DNA of 64,000 nucleotides from Trichoplax adhaerens (Eukaryota > Placozoa > Uniplacotomia > Trichoplacea > Trichoplacidae). Each line of letters opens with the position of its first letter. Position 1 is the first letter of the stretch. A program made the position numbers and the translations under genes. Positions 41,111-53,219 of this stretch are shown here, one piece after another. The notes under the pieces were generated by a model that searched no databases, had not been told where the DNA came from, and saw only the letters and a program-made list of their open reading frames with translations. The stretch lies in assembly GCF_000150275.1 (NCBI RefSeq), contig NW_002060946.1, positions 3,881,035 through 3,945,034 on the forward strand, written 5' to 3'.

Positions 41111-43130
41111 CTAGTTAACATAACCAATGATGAAATTAAATGATTATAATTATATTATCGACAATACTGTACCGTTGATAGAATGCTAGACGTAATTATA
41201 CAGTAGGTATCCGTTTATGATAATTGAATACATTCCAAACTAAAATTTTAACAACTCCATTTCTGTATCCAATAATGTACTATCAGTTATTTCCTATACT
41301 TTAAAAGGTATTAAACTGGTATTCTATCCTGTAACGGTAACAAACTGACAAATAAGAATTATAAAGCTTTTATCCAAAATTTAAGATGACTCGAGAAAAG
41401 ATTTCTAATTATTGTGGTCAATTTTTTACTATCTCTAGGCGTACACTGTGATGAATTACTATATACTAAACGTGTATCTAGTAGTTTATGGTAGAGTATA
41501 CCTAGGCTAATATTTATAAATGATAATCTGTATTCAGGTAACCCGTAAGCAAGGTAGTGATACGTTAGAATGTAGTGCTAATACGAAGCGTCATCGTGTA
41601 TATACTGTTGCTCAATTTGCAAAATAATATGTTATGAATACAGTACATCAATATATGTTATATACATACGAGTATATGTGTTTACTGTTAATGTTCTATA
41701 CCATATGTACACGTCTACTGTATGTAACTGGCAGTCAATTAGAAGGGAAGGCAATCTTGCAATTGTGACTTCCAAGCGACTACGTGATTAGTAGGCATTT
41801 GACAGTATATCAACTACTGCATGTAAAATTCTAAAGTCTACAGGGTATAGTTAACTATAAGAGAAGTAAAATATACACAAGTGCTATATAATGTGTTCAC
41901 TATTGTACAATCATGAAACTTTTAATGAGCACTATACTTTACCCTACAACGCGACTGCTTCATACTTTACTCTTACTATATTTACTTTAGCATCAAAATT
42001 GTAGCTATTTTGTATTTACTATTATAAGAAATTGAAATTCACAAATATTCTGCTTTACGAACTACGTTGACCATTATACTCTGCTTGATGATCATTCAAT
42101 ATGATAAAAAATCTGGTGATATCCAATAAGGATTTACATTGATTGCTTAGGCTAGGCCTAAGTTATAGACAATGCTTCATTGACAGCATCCATAGTGAGA
42201 AGGATAGAGTCTTGGCTATAAAGTTAACTGTATGGTCTTAGCTCATTCAACCAAGATTGTTATTTACATGGTATCCTATTAGGCATTCTCTTTTTCTTTC
42301 TTTTTTTTTTTGAATTATTCAATACTGTCACAGATTACTGTAATTTAGTCAGACATGACAATATCAATATTAATCTACTGTCGATTCATATCCCTAGCTT
42401 ACGGTAGTGACAAGTGAAATGCATGGCTAATCCTTGAAACAACTTATTCTTGTCTACTGTCCAATGCAAATTCGGATGGTAGAAATAACGTACAAGTAGA
42501 AGAGTACGCATCTAAATGCAGCCACTACAACGATAGAATATAATTCTACTCCATTTTAATGGAATATAACCAATAGTCGCTAGAAAATAACTGGACTAGA
42601 TCCATTTTAATACAAGGTTGATGGAACACGATCGTTCCTTGGACCAAGTCATTACCTGCACTTGACTGCAATTCATCTTGACAATAACGTCCTGTGTATT
42701 CATGGACGTCTCTATTTCTCTTCTATTTGAAAGGGGCAACGATAAGACTAAATTTGAACAAGAAAATCTTCTTCTAGCGTGAATTTGTCACTTGAAAGTG
42801 GAATAACACCATTGGTAAATTGCTTTTCTTCGTTTGGCGATAGCAGAATTGGAGGAAAAATGCTCTCACCGTCCTAACATAGAGACACACAAAGGAGAAG
42901 AGACAATGAAAACAACGCATGCGTCAGCCCGCTGCCTTTTCCAGTAGCCAGTTAAAAGTGAGTATTACAGAATGCGTCAATCTTGAAAAACGTCGAGTGA
43001 TATTTTTGCCAGCGTCTCATACGGTCCTACCAGCGGCATACATTTCCTCTTAAATATTTGACACTGTGAGTCTGTTTGGCTTTTGCCATGAAATTTTATC
43101 TGTACGCGTCCCTAAATAGGAGTCAATCAG

Positions 43131-44240
43131 GTCGAGTCAGTCTCATTCGTAGCGACTTTTCGTTTTATCTGAATCTGACCTGCAGGTCGAGTCAGTCTCA
43201 TTCGTAGTGACTTTTCGTTTTATCTGAATCTGACTTGCAGGTCAAGTCAGTCTCATTCGTAGTGACTTTTCGTTTTATCTGAATCTGACCTGCAGGTCGA
43301 GTCAGTCTCATTCGTAGTGACTTTTCCTTGTATCTGAATCTCACCTGCAGGTCAAGTCAGTCTCATTCGTAGTGACTTTTCGTTTTGTCTGAATCTGACC
43401 TGCAGGTCGAGTCAGTCTCATTCGTAGTGACTTTTCGTTTTATCTGAATCTGACCTGCAGGTCGAGTCAGTCTCATTTGTAGTGACTTTTCCCTGCATCT
43501 GAATCTCACCTGCAGGTCAAGTCAGTCTCATTCGTAGTGACTTTTCGTTTTATCTGAATCTCACCTGCAGGTCGAGTCAGTCTCATTCGTAGTGACTTTT
43601 CCTTGTATCTGGATCTGACCTGCAGGTCGAGTCAGTCTCATTCGTAGTGACTTTTCCTTGTATCTGAATCTGACCTGCAGGTCAAGTCAGTCTCATTTGC
43701 AGTGACTTTTCCTTGTATCTGAATCTGACCTGCAGGTCAAGTCAGTCTCATTTGCAGTGACTTTTCGTTGTATCTGGATCTGACCTGCAGGTCGAGTCAG
43801 TCTCATTTGCAGTGACTTTCGTTGTATCTGAATCTGACCTGCAGGTCAAGTCAGTCTCATTTGCAGTGACTTTTCCTTGTATCTGAATCTCACCTGCAGG
43901 TCGAGTCAGTCTCATTTGCAGTGACTTTTCGTTGTATCTGGATCTGACCTGCAGGTCAAGTCAGTCTCATTTGCAGTGACTTTCGTTGTATCTGAATCTG
44001 ACCTGCAGGTCAAGTCAGTCTCATTTGCAGTGACTTTTCCTTGTATCTAAATCTCACCTGCAGGTCGAGTCAGTCTCATTTGCAGTGACTTTTCGTTGTA
44101 TCTGGATCTGACCTGCAGGTCGAGTCAGCCTCATTCGTTGTGACTTTTCCTTGTATCTGAATCTGACCTGCAGGTCAAGTCAGTCTCATTTGCAGTGACT
44201 TTTCGTTGTATCTGAATCTCACCTGCAGGTCAAGTCAATT
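43131..44240. repeat. 55-bp minisatellite, about 20 copies
   Basis: The unit begins GTCGAGTCAGTCTCATTCGT, continues AGTGACTTTTCGTTTTATCT and ends GAATCTGACCTGCAG. Adjacent units are joined by a 12-bp perfect palindrome, GACCTGCAGGTC. Variant positions (GTCGAG/GTCAAG, ATTCGTAG/ATTTGCAG, CGTTTTATCT/CCTTGTATCT) alternate along the array. The left half favours ATTCGTAG and the right half ATTTGCAG, so the array grew by local duplication of blocks. A few units are 54 bp. It is not a multiple of three and has no open frame. Confidence 0.95.
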
Positions 44241-44771
44241 GGTCCCATACATTCTTGCCTGCAGTATAGAACTCGTGTTGAATATTGAAGGAGTTCTATA
44301 TAGCAGTACAGTGAGAGGTTGCAGCTGCTGGCTGAGATAGATGCATTATTGGAGATTAGAATGAGGCTTAGGAGCCCAATATATTAGTTGGATAATCTCC
44401 ATTGATAGTATAGAAGCAAAATGGAAAGGAAAAGAAGTAGCTGCATAGCTACGTTTAGTTTATTTTCGTATTCTTCAACCATCTTCCACTAAACAACAAC
44501 ATCATGAGCAGTTGGCTGCAAGCCATTGACGGTAGTAATCTATACTATGCATTGGTCTATAAGTTCCAATGGAGTATGATACACAGTGCACTGAGTGCAG
44601 TAGATTGCAATGGAGCTATAAAAGTTTACTGTATTCGACTTTATGCATAGCATAAGAGTGAAATCAAGAAAGAAAGAAAGCAATTTTTGCACGAGTTAGT
44701 AATTTATTTCTCTCCAATCCAGGGTACTGCAGTAGAATCAAGTTGATCCGCTCCCCGTGTCACAGTACAAT

Positions 44772-44838
44772 CCACAGTGTACTGTACAGTACAGTACGGT
44801 ACAGTACAGCTTCTTCTAGCAGTACTGTACAGTACAAC
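44772..44838. repeat. TACTGTACAGTA palindrome cluster upstream of PYURF
   Basis: Two runs (GTACTGTACAGTACAGTACG and CAGTACTGTACAGTACAACA) flank the short spacer CAGCTTCTTCTAG. They lie about 100-170 bp before the proposed PYURF first splice donor, in or near its promoter. Confidence 0.8.
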
Positions 44839-44939
44839 AACATCGCTTGGATACTATCTGATGATTTTCTACAAGCGGCTAACAACCAACATTTTGCAGA
44901 TTCCATTCTCTAATATCAACTACCATTAAACCGATTATC

Positions 44940-45627
44940 ATGTAAGTGCTCTTTCCTATCAATACTGGACAGTATATTCTACTTGCTGATGCAAAACAAC
45001 AAGAATTCAATTATATGTAACACATACAGTATACACAAGATGAAAAATTGATTGCTGACGCTAAAGTCCAAGTCATTCCTGTCCATTTTTTGCAGGTCGA
45101 TCAGGTATCGAGGTCCTCGGGCTTTAGTCGCCTTCCTACGTCCATTTCATCACAGTTATGGGCTCAATAGTAACATGCCTAGGAATACATCAACAAAACA
45201 AACTGTTAATAAAGAAGATTTCATTCGATATTTAGCATGTCCCTTAAGCAAGGATAAATTAAGGTAATACATGCTGTAAAATGTTGCTGCAGTCAATACG
45301 AGAGATCTCGATCTCCTTTCGCTTGTGTTATTTAATACAACATCATTGCTGTATTTTAAGATGAATACGGCAAGGACCTGTAATGCTATTTCGATATATG
45401 TATTTTCTTACCGGATATGAGCTTAAATGTAGGGACATTATACCTCCTGTATTTAATTAATGCTATCATTGATATATTTTCTACTATTTAGGTTAAATGA
45501 TGATAAAACAGAGTTAATCTCTGATAAATTAAACGTTGCTTATCCTATTGTGGACGGAATACCAGATTTAATACCTCATCATGGTAGAATAAGGAGTAAT
45601 AATGAAAATGAATCACGGTCCACCTAA
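44940..45627 (+). CDS. PYURF: PREY, mitochondrial Trm112-like protein, start codon split by an intron (3 exons)
   Basis: PREY is a small mitochondrial Trm112-domain protein that stabilises partner methyltransferases for ubiquinone synthesis and complex I assembly. The Trm112 signature is clear: FIRYLACPLSKDKLR, then LISDKLNVAYPIVDGIPDLI and PHHGR. Exons 45096-45263 and 45492-45627 join in phase. In exon 2 the frame has no ATG before MPRN at 45175. If an upstream exon ends ...TTATCAT|GTAAGTG at 44941, its last two bases AT join the first G of exon 2 (TTTTTTGCAG|GTCGATC) and make ATG. The product then starts MSIRYRGPRALVAFLRPFHH, a basic, acid-free presequence, and totals 101 residues (human PREY is 114). 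The alternative start at 45175 would lose the presequence. The single CPL Cys matches PREY rather than the zinc-binding TRMT112. Confidence 0.85.
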
Positions 45628-47125
45628 ATCAAGCCAACAGCAGCCGGTGAAACTAATCACTAGCTATTCAAATAACCGCTATTCATTCTATCTACATCTT
45701 GTTCGTCTATTGTATGTCTATACATTATAAGCTTTAGGCATATTGCTTCGTAAAAAACTGTTGTCACTACGCGAGAGTATATCTTACTGTATTATACGAC
45801 TATTGTTGATTTTGCATGCAGACTATGATACCTTCTATAATAATTCAATTGCAACAAAATTACATTATGAATTATATCTCTAGACGTATTATATGTAAAT
45901 TGACGTAAGCTCAGTGTACTGTACATTAGTTAATTATTACAAAGTTATAGTCACGCAGACTATATCTTACTGTACTGTATTATTGACTTTACTCAGATTA
46001 GGATACACTCATTGATAATATAACCTGATTGCAGCCAAATGCATTACAAATTTAATCTCACGCCTAGATGTAAGTCTTTCATACAATCATATAAATGTCT
46101 AATTACGATAGGTAACATAATTACTAGGTGCTACGACTACACATTTTAGAAAAGTTTTTAAACTTACTAAGTAATATAGATGATCGATCACATGTTAACC
46201 GCTATTTATTCACGGTGATAATTGACTATCAAAGCCTGATGAGTCATGCAACCCTGTCAATTTTTAAACTTTTAACTTTGGATTACGTAAAAGCCACTTC
46301 AACTTTCAACATGCAACGCAGCGGCTTGTAGGATTCATACAGTTTACAATTGAATGTATGCAGTATCTTAAAAATTTATATTACAACAATGCTATCAAAT
46401 ATAATCTGATGCCTTTCTTTTAATGAATAGTTGTATTCTTATTTTCAAATAATAATATATAAATAAACAAACTATAAGAGACCCTGTTTGTGTTCGGTAT
46501 TCGATGATATTCGCTTAACAGTTACCCTACTATAGATTGCGTACATATATTTTACCTTACAATCGAAAGCTTAATTCGGCGAATGTAATATGAAACTATT
46601 GCACCACTGTGGAGTACTAAAGTGTGCAGTAAAATTATAATATCTTCTTACTTGATTGCATAGACAATATTAAGGAATTCCCCTTTATTAGTAAAACAGA
46701 GATCAAATCATCCAATTCCTAAGCTTAATATCGAATCAGTTTAGCTTTATTGACATTTTTAGCTACGCGTATAGTGCACATTTTCAAAGTAGAATCGAGA
46801 ACTATAAACAAGATTCGAAATTTTTACAAAATATCCTGTCGAAGAATACACAGTAAAGTTACTACATACATGTTTCTTAGGCAGAATTTCATTCAAGATA
46901 GCTCGCTAACTATAAATTGAAATAAGTTCTAAAATTAATCCAATAAGAACTCTTCAATTTCTTCTTTCAATCTTTTCCTAATAGCCAAAAAGATAACTTT
47001 TTATAATCGTACATATTTACATGTCTATCGTATTTGCTATTTATTAATATAGTGCAAGAATGTAACCTCAAAAATGACTCTTGCGAAAACTAATTGGTAA
47101 TTATATCATAACACTATCAACAATT
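45628..47125. other. Convergent intergenic region between PYURF and CTU2
   Basis: No exon was recognised. Two single TACTGTAC motifs occur (near 45916 and 45967) and an AATAAATAAACAAAC stretch near 46450, but there is no array. It should contain the 3' ends of both genes. Confidence 0.6.
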
Positions 47126-50100
47126 TTACCTCCTCAATTGCTTTTCAATAGCATCTATCAGAAACTGGGGTAAATCATCCATTTCCCAATTCTATTTTAC
47201 AAAGGTATTGAGTTTTTAATTACTTTTTAATTTCTAAAAGTGTAAAAATTGCAAATCAGGAATAAAGGGAAACTTACATTGCTATGGAATATTAACCTAC
47301 AACCTAAATAGAAACGTAGAAATTGTGATTAGATGTAATCAATAAACCGTGTAATTTTGTCTCACATCATGACGTATACAATATCAAAATTTCTCATTCA
47401 TCAAGTTAATCATTGTAAACCTCATACCATAACACAGTCTATCTTCGATTTCTTTAGCAGTTAAGCTGTTGAAAACAAAATTAACAATTGATACAGATTA
47501 CTAAAACCCTTAAATACTGATCTATGCATTTGCATGTATTTACATACTTTATCCTTGCAATTCTATTGCAGGAACCATCACCTTCACCGCAGCAAGAATC
47601 TAAAGATAATAATTCATTAGAGATACTGCAGAAAAATTACTAAATAACTGAAAAACGCTTTTAATTATAAGGAAGCAAATTACCAGCAGTATTCTGACAT
47701 ATTTTAGATGTAGTTTTAGATGTTGTTTTACCTTCCAAGCTATTGTTGGTATCTATGCGAGACTGAATACAAACGTTAACACAACTAATTATCATGATAT
47801 AATAACAACAAAATCGGATGATTGTCTAATCACACAAGTGTTCTTACGTCGCATAAAGGACAAATTGCATCAGCATCAATCTTGGAAGTATCCCCTACTG
47901 ATAATTTATCTCCAGTTCTACATATCGAAATAATAATTGCTCCTGCTTCAGTAAAGAATGATGTATTCATAAATTTTTATATTTTACTGACCTACAAATG
48001 GTATTTACTGTTGAAGGAAAGCTGGCCTATACCAAGATGTAATTATAAGAATGAATTATGCAAATGCTATGACGATATCCTAATATTAACAATGGCCAAT
48101 TTTTAAGCAATAAAAATACACCTGCAAGTCTGTAACAAAATTTTCAGTTAAACGTTCGATGCTACTTTTAACCGGCTTCTGTTGCAATATACAAAAAATT
48201 GATATTTTTACCAGCCATCAATTAAAGTAGCTATCTATTGGACAGAGTAAATGACTTGAGAATAGTTTATAGTTAAGACTGTAAGATTGTTCAATTTTAT
48301 TATTGCTTTCGTATTTCCCATGCTTGTTCTTACCATAGTTGTTAAGGATAACCTAGTTCTGTAATCTATACTTTTCAGCGTCAAATAATTTGCAACTTCT
48401 TTCGTCAGAAATTCCCTGTTGTTAATAACATATAATGAAAGTAATTGATTTCTCTTAGGCCAGTAATTTGTCTAGTGTAGTTTACATTCAGTTGTGCATT
48501 AACCTCATAGGTCTAACGAGAGTGACTGCTTGATTTCTCTCATCAGCAAAGGTCTTAAAGGAATGAATACGAGAAAAATACGTATACAGTATCATTAATG
48601 AGTATTAAAAAAGCTATAATAACGTTGAAATTAGACATATGAGAAACTCGGCTAGTTACCACGTCATGTGCAACCGATGAGCCCCGGCCTTGAGCAATAT
48701 CACTTAAAATTTTGACTGCTAGCCTAGTTCCACAATCAGCAAACATAACCTATTCGTTTAATGTTTGGATTAAATATTAAAATTAATCTTGCTTTATTTT
48801 AATTAACGTTTTATAGATAATATCCTCTTAGTAAAAACTGCAATAATTACCTTTGTATAACCGTTCGCTTCAGCAATTTGTTGGATTAATTTTTTTCTAA
48901 GTATTTCGAAATGATTTACAGTAAAACTTTTATAAGACTGGAAAAACAATGCCATTGACTATTACAATCTATACGTTACCTTAAAATATGTAACATGTCC
49001 TCTTTAGCTGTAGAGTTGGGTAACTTTTCGAAAACTTGCACGATTTTTAGTTCATCATTTTTAAATCTTTTAATTAAAGTATCTAGGTCAAAATTAGAAC
49101 TTGAAGTAGCGTCGCTACGAGTAGTGTTGCTCAAGTCCGACGATAAGAGATTACTTTGGATATTGGTATCTTGATTGGTTGGAAATATCTGACATGTTAT
49201 ATCCAAGAAAGAGTTAGATAATAGAATGTACAGCCAGATAAGGCCACCATTTCGCTAATTTTTATACTCATTCAGTAGTTTTAAACCCAATAGTGAACAT
49301 AAATATGTGCGAGTTTGTACATTTACCTTTCCTAAACTCTCGCAAAATAACGGAAAACCTGTCTTCGATACGGTTGTGCGAATAAATTCTAAGTAATTAC
49401 GCCGTTCATTTTCCGATAGCTGTAGGATTGCACCATCTATTAATAATTAATCCATGTACAGTATATCAGTGCAATACTTGATAGAAACCATTACATTACG
49501 CAGACTCTTTACAACTCATTATCATTTTGACTATACCATCTATAAATACAACTCCAGGTAGAAATCGCAGCTTTTTATGAATATTTTCAGACAGGCCCTA
49601 TCAAAATAATTACCAGAAAATAACTACATAGCTTGCAGAGCTTAACTATTATCATTAGCAGTTTCCGCAACAACCATAATCATAGAATAACGTAGAAGAT
49701 TAATTTTTATAGGGTTGCCTAGGCTATATCAGTTGGTAAAGTTAACTGTGTTTATTAACCTCATGGACTAAATATAGCATAGCTGAAGATCGTGGGCCAC
49801 CAGAGAATGCCAATAAAACCTACAAGAATGCAAGTATTGTCAAAATGGATGATTATCATGCTATCAGTGACACATATTGCATATAGACTGTAAATATAGT
49901 ATTCACTTTACACGTAAGACAACGGAATATTTGATAAATGAACAATATTGGATCATTTTATACGATATATAAAAGCATTACAATATGAGATACTATATAC
50001 AAGAAATATGTATTCTAATCCATAGCCCAGTAGTTATCCAAATAAATATGCAATAGAGATTATCACCAACATAGACTATGAATATATACTGTATTATTGC

Positions 50101-50216
50101 ACATTGATAACTACAATACTTATCTCGACAAAGGTACCTTTTCATTTGATCTGATCAATTTAGACTTTCCAATAGTTGCTCGAAATTTGTGAGTAAAATA
50201 AGCAATGAAACAAGAT
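47126..50216 (-). CDS. CTU2: Cytoplasmic tRNA 2-thiolation protein 2 (N-terminal exon not found)
   Basis: CTU2 is the partner of CTU1 in 2-thiolation of wobble uridine U34 in Lys, Glu and Gln tRNAs. Sixteen exons join to about 375 residues: 50216-50138, 49819-49760, 49597-49537, 49436-49327, 49188-48980, 48896-48851, 48749-48660, 48553-48504, 48415-48334, 48178 to about 48120, 47917-47848, 47762-47732, 47599-47548, 47465-47428, 47303-47278, 47191-47126. Family landmarks are FTHKFRATIGKSKLI, the PP-loop VLLAFSGGPRSSAM, FLPGVVFIDG, STAKEDMLHIL, the block ANGYTKVMFADCGTRLAVK and DERNQAVTLVRPMR. Late Cys pairs follow (ICPLCD, LCYGCR), as does the C-terminal DDLPQFL. The join near 48120/47917 is ambiguous and is set by phase (donor GT|GTATTT). 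The first exon with the family's N-terminal Cys-x2-Cys was not located upstream of 50216. Several exons are under 50 bp, so gene predictors may miss them. Confidence 0.9.
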
Positions 50217-50510
50217 CTAATGAGAATAAAGAAAGCATGATTTGATCAGAATGAAGTAGTTACTTCATTCATACTTTACAAATGTTAAGTGTGGATAATA
50301 TAAAGTTTCGGATCAAATTATATTAAAAGTTGATTATGATTATATGCAACTATATAAGTGATCACATGCATTATTCCAAGTTTCGATCTGTTATATCTAC
50401 ATACGCGTGCATACCCAATTCAATTTTAACATTCATGAGATATTGACAGGATATCACATGATATGTAATACCCTCATAGATGCCTGAATGTGCTTGATTC
50501 TATATTTTAG

Positions 50511-50822
50511 CGCTTTATTATTCTCTACCAACCTGCAATAACAGTTATCCGCTCTGAGAACTATTTGAGCTACTTCCTTACATTTGATACAAGTCCGACT
50601 TGTAAGTGGCAAGAATTAGGATTTCCATGTGTTGTAAACGGTTTTATAAATGAAATTACAAAGAACATTGGTCAACTATTCAGGTCTTCTATGGCATTAA
50701 CAGTGATATGCTATCTTAAACTTTATGAAATTTCGCAAGGAATAAATCAATTGTTGGAGGTTAGCCTTATATCAGGCCTATTCTGTTCCAGATTGAAACA
50801 GTCAGCATTTATCTTTATGTAA
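50511..50822 (+). other. Unassigned open exon after a good acceptor
   Basis: An open frame of 103 codons begins right after ATTCTATATTTTAG and ends at TAA at 50822. It encodes a mildly hydrophobic sequence with two Cys (TSPTCKWQELGFPC) and a later stretch MALTVICYLKLYEISQGI. No ATG lies near its start, so it would have to be an internal or terminal exon. I do not recognise the family; loose similarity to the Cys-rich part of TMEM135-type proteins was considered but is too weak to name. It may be a relic or chance frame. Confidence 0.25.
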
Positions 50823-52426
50823 TACAGTGGTAATGACTATATTTGCTGATTATTTTCATGTACTACTTTACGAAATTGAATATTTACATTTACAAGTAGT
50901 AATCTCTTTATAACACTATTTGTTAATGACTTGCAATCTTTGACATTGGGACTACTACTGCAAGTGCATGCACCTATGTACTATCTTTAAAATGGAATCT
51001 ATTCATGCTAGTATATTATTTCATCGCAAATGTTACGACCATACAACACTGCTTCTATAATAAATTATCGATTGCAAATAGTCCTACATCCAGTAGCTGC
51101 AGAATTGAATCTATTCATGCTCGTATACTATTTAACAACAAATTATACTACTAAAATACTGTATACCATCGACTACAATAAAATGCTCCTATACGAGATC
51201 GCATGTCCAACTTTATATCTGCCAATAGATCATGATACATTTAAAGAGTATATCGAGACTATTGATGCAAAGGCAAACCTCATCGAGCATGTACAGTATC
51301 GAATCGAATTTGTATATAGACGCTAGTCTACACTTGAGCAACAAACACCCTTAAACACTTACATAAGATATAATTGCAGTCTATTTCAGTGCAAAATCAC
51401 CATAATTTAGTGTCTTAATTAATTAATGTTTATCCATGGCTTGGATTTTAAATTGAATATTGCTGCATTTAATTAAGCAAATCTTACCTCGCATTCTTTG
51501 CCTTACTGGGAGGTAGAAGATCTTGATCTTCTACGTTGCACATTTTTCAACCCTAATTTTAGCTGTAATCACTATAGCTGCTCAAGGATAATACCAATAA
51601 AGTCCAATCCACGCAGTTTATGCTGGAAATAACGATTAGAAACGAAGTAGAAAGGATAGATTGAGCAATTTTGGGCCTGGATTGCAAAGGGTTGTCGAAT
51701 GATTACGCCTATAATAATAAATGATATATATTAATCTTAAGTCTTCGACACGTTTCTCTATACTATGTATCAAACATGCAACCTGTTTTGATACTAATAC
51801 CTATAAACATGTGGCCGTAAGCGATGCCACCTTACACTCCCTTGGAGGATCAGGGTCTTCCAACCAGCAGTCCGTCCGTATAGTATTCTGAATACTACCG
51901 AATATTATTGTAGTATACTACTGTTCGGTAACATACCTTATACGCTATACTATCTTTTATAGCCTTGCAAATGGATAAACGGAAATCAGCTCTACCTAAT
52001 CGATATGGCAGCTCTTTAAACTTAGAAATTGATTCCAAATAGGAGCTTATTTGCTATAGATTAACATAGACAAGCCGAATTAAAGCTATTGCAATTATTT
52101 ATACCGTACATTGCTCATATATCTGCATGCGTTGATATCCTGTAAATCTTATAAAGTGCATGTATATTATGGCGAAAGTATCCTGATTTTCTTGCCTACG
52201 TAGAGTAAAGAATATAGCGTGGCAATTTCGCAATATCGAATAACGTAGAGCTGGGAAGAGAGTTTGCACTGTCCAAATTGAGCTCAGTAAGTTGTTCTAC
52301 CGTACTAATACTGTTCACTTCGTTAGTCTATAAGACTAGTAATATGACATTGGACGGAGGAACATTATATACGCTTAAGCAACAAATTGTATATGGACCT
52401 TTCAGACCAGAAGTTGTAGTTTCATA

Positions 52427-53215
52427 GCAAGCTAGATAATCTACTCATACTACGAGTATTCATTTCCAATCTATATAAGCAAGAAGAAATAGTTACCATT
52501 GATTCGTATCTGATATGCTATATATAATACATTCCTTAATTATAGCTGAGAACAAAGCTTGCATTTTCAAATTGAGCTCATTGAAGTACTATATTGTAGA
52601 CTAGAAGCTGCACTCTCATATCAAGCTAAATAATCTACTTGTACTACAAGAATTTATTTTCAATCTATATAAGCAAGAGGAAATAGTTACCATTGATTTA
52701 TATCTGATATGCTATATATAACACATTCCTCAACTATAGCTGAGAACAAAGCTTGTATTCTCAAATTGAGCTCATTGGAATACTATATTGTAGACTAGAA
52801 ACTGTACTCTTATAGCAAGCTAGATAATCTACTTGTACTACAAGCATTTATTTTCAATCTATATAAGCAAGAAATAGTTACCATTGATTCATATCTGATA
52901 TGCTATATATATATCTCGTAACACACTCTTTATAGCTTACATTCTCGAATTGAGCTAATTGAAGTACTATATTGTAGACTAGAAGTTGCATTCGCATAGC
53001 AAACTAGATAATCTACTCGTACTACGAGCATTTATTTTCAATCTATATAAGCAAGAAGAAATAGCTACCATTGATTCATATCAAATAAGCTATATATATC
53101 GTAACACACTCCTTGCAGCTAAGAACAGAGCTTGCATTCTCAAATTGAGCTCATTGAAATATTACATTATAGTAGAAGCATTTATTTCAACAGTATGTAA
53201 ATGGGTCGGGTCATT
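52427..53215. repeat. Tandem repeat, about 190-bp unit, about four copies
   Basis: The unit starts GCAAGCTAGATAATCTACT at about 52427, 52621, 52815 and 52998, so spacing is 183-194 bp. Each carries ATTTTCAATCTATATAAGCAAG, AGTTACCATTGATT, TCTGATATGCTATATAT and AAATTGAGCTCATTG in the same order. A truncated fifth copy follows near 53165. Copies are about 85-90% alike by eye. No conserved open frame was seen. Confidence 0.9.
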
Positions 53216-53219
53216 CTCA

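Larger units (their letters stand above)
41111..44939. other. Divergent intergenic region between USP10 and PYURF
   Basis: This 3.8-kb gap should contain the USP10 first exon and both promoters. Apart from the 55-bp minisatellite and a palindrome cluster, no gene was recognised. A T-rich tract (TTTCTTTCTTTTTTTTTT) lies near 42293. Confidence 0.55.

Noticed and set aside
47688-47697. A 10-bp candidate microexon in CTU2
   Set aside because: Including it creates a TGA at the next junction, while skipping it keeps the frame and the Cys-rich sequence.
48887-48936. Longer CTU2 exon beginning at the acceptor TTTTTCCAG
   Set aside because: Its phase does not match the preceding exon, and the extra residues are absent from the family; the acceptor at CTTAG restores the HILRKKLIQQ join.
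51030-51326. Plus-strand frame of 98 codons
   Set aside because: No recognised motif, and it overlaps a short direct repeat (50995/51104); no splice partner was found.
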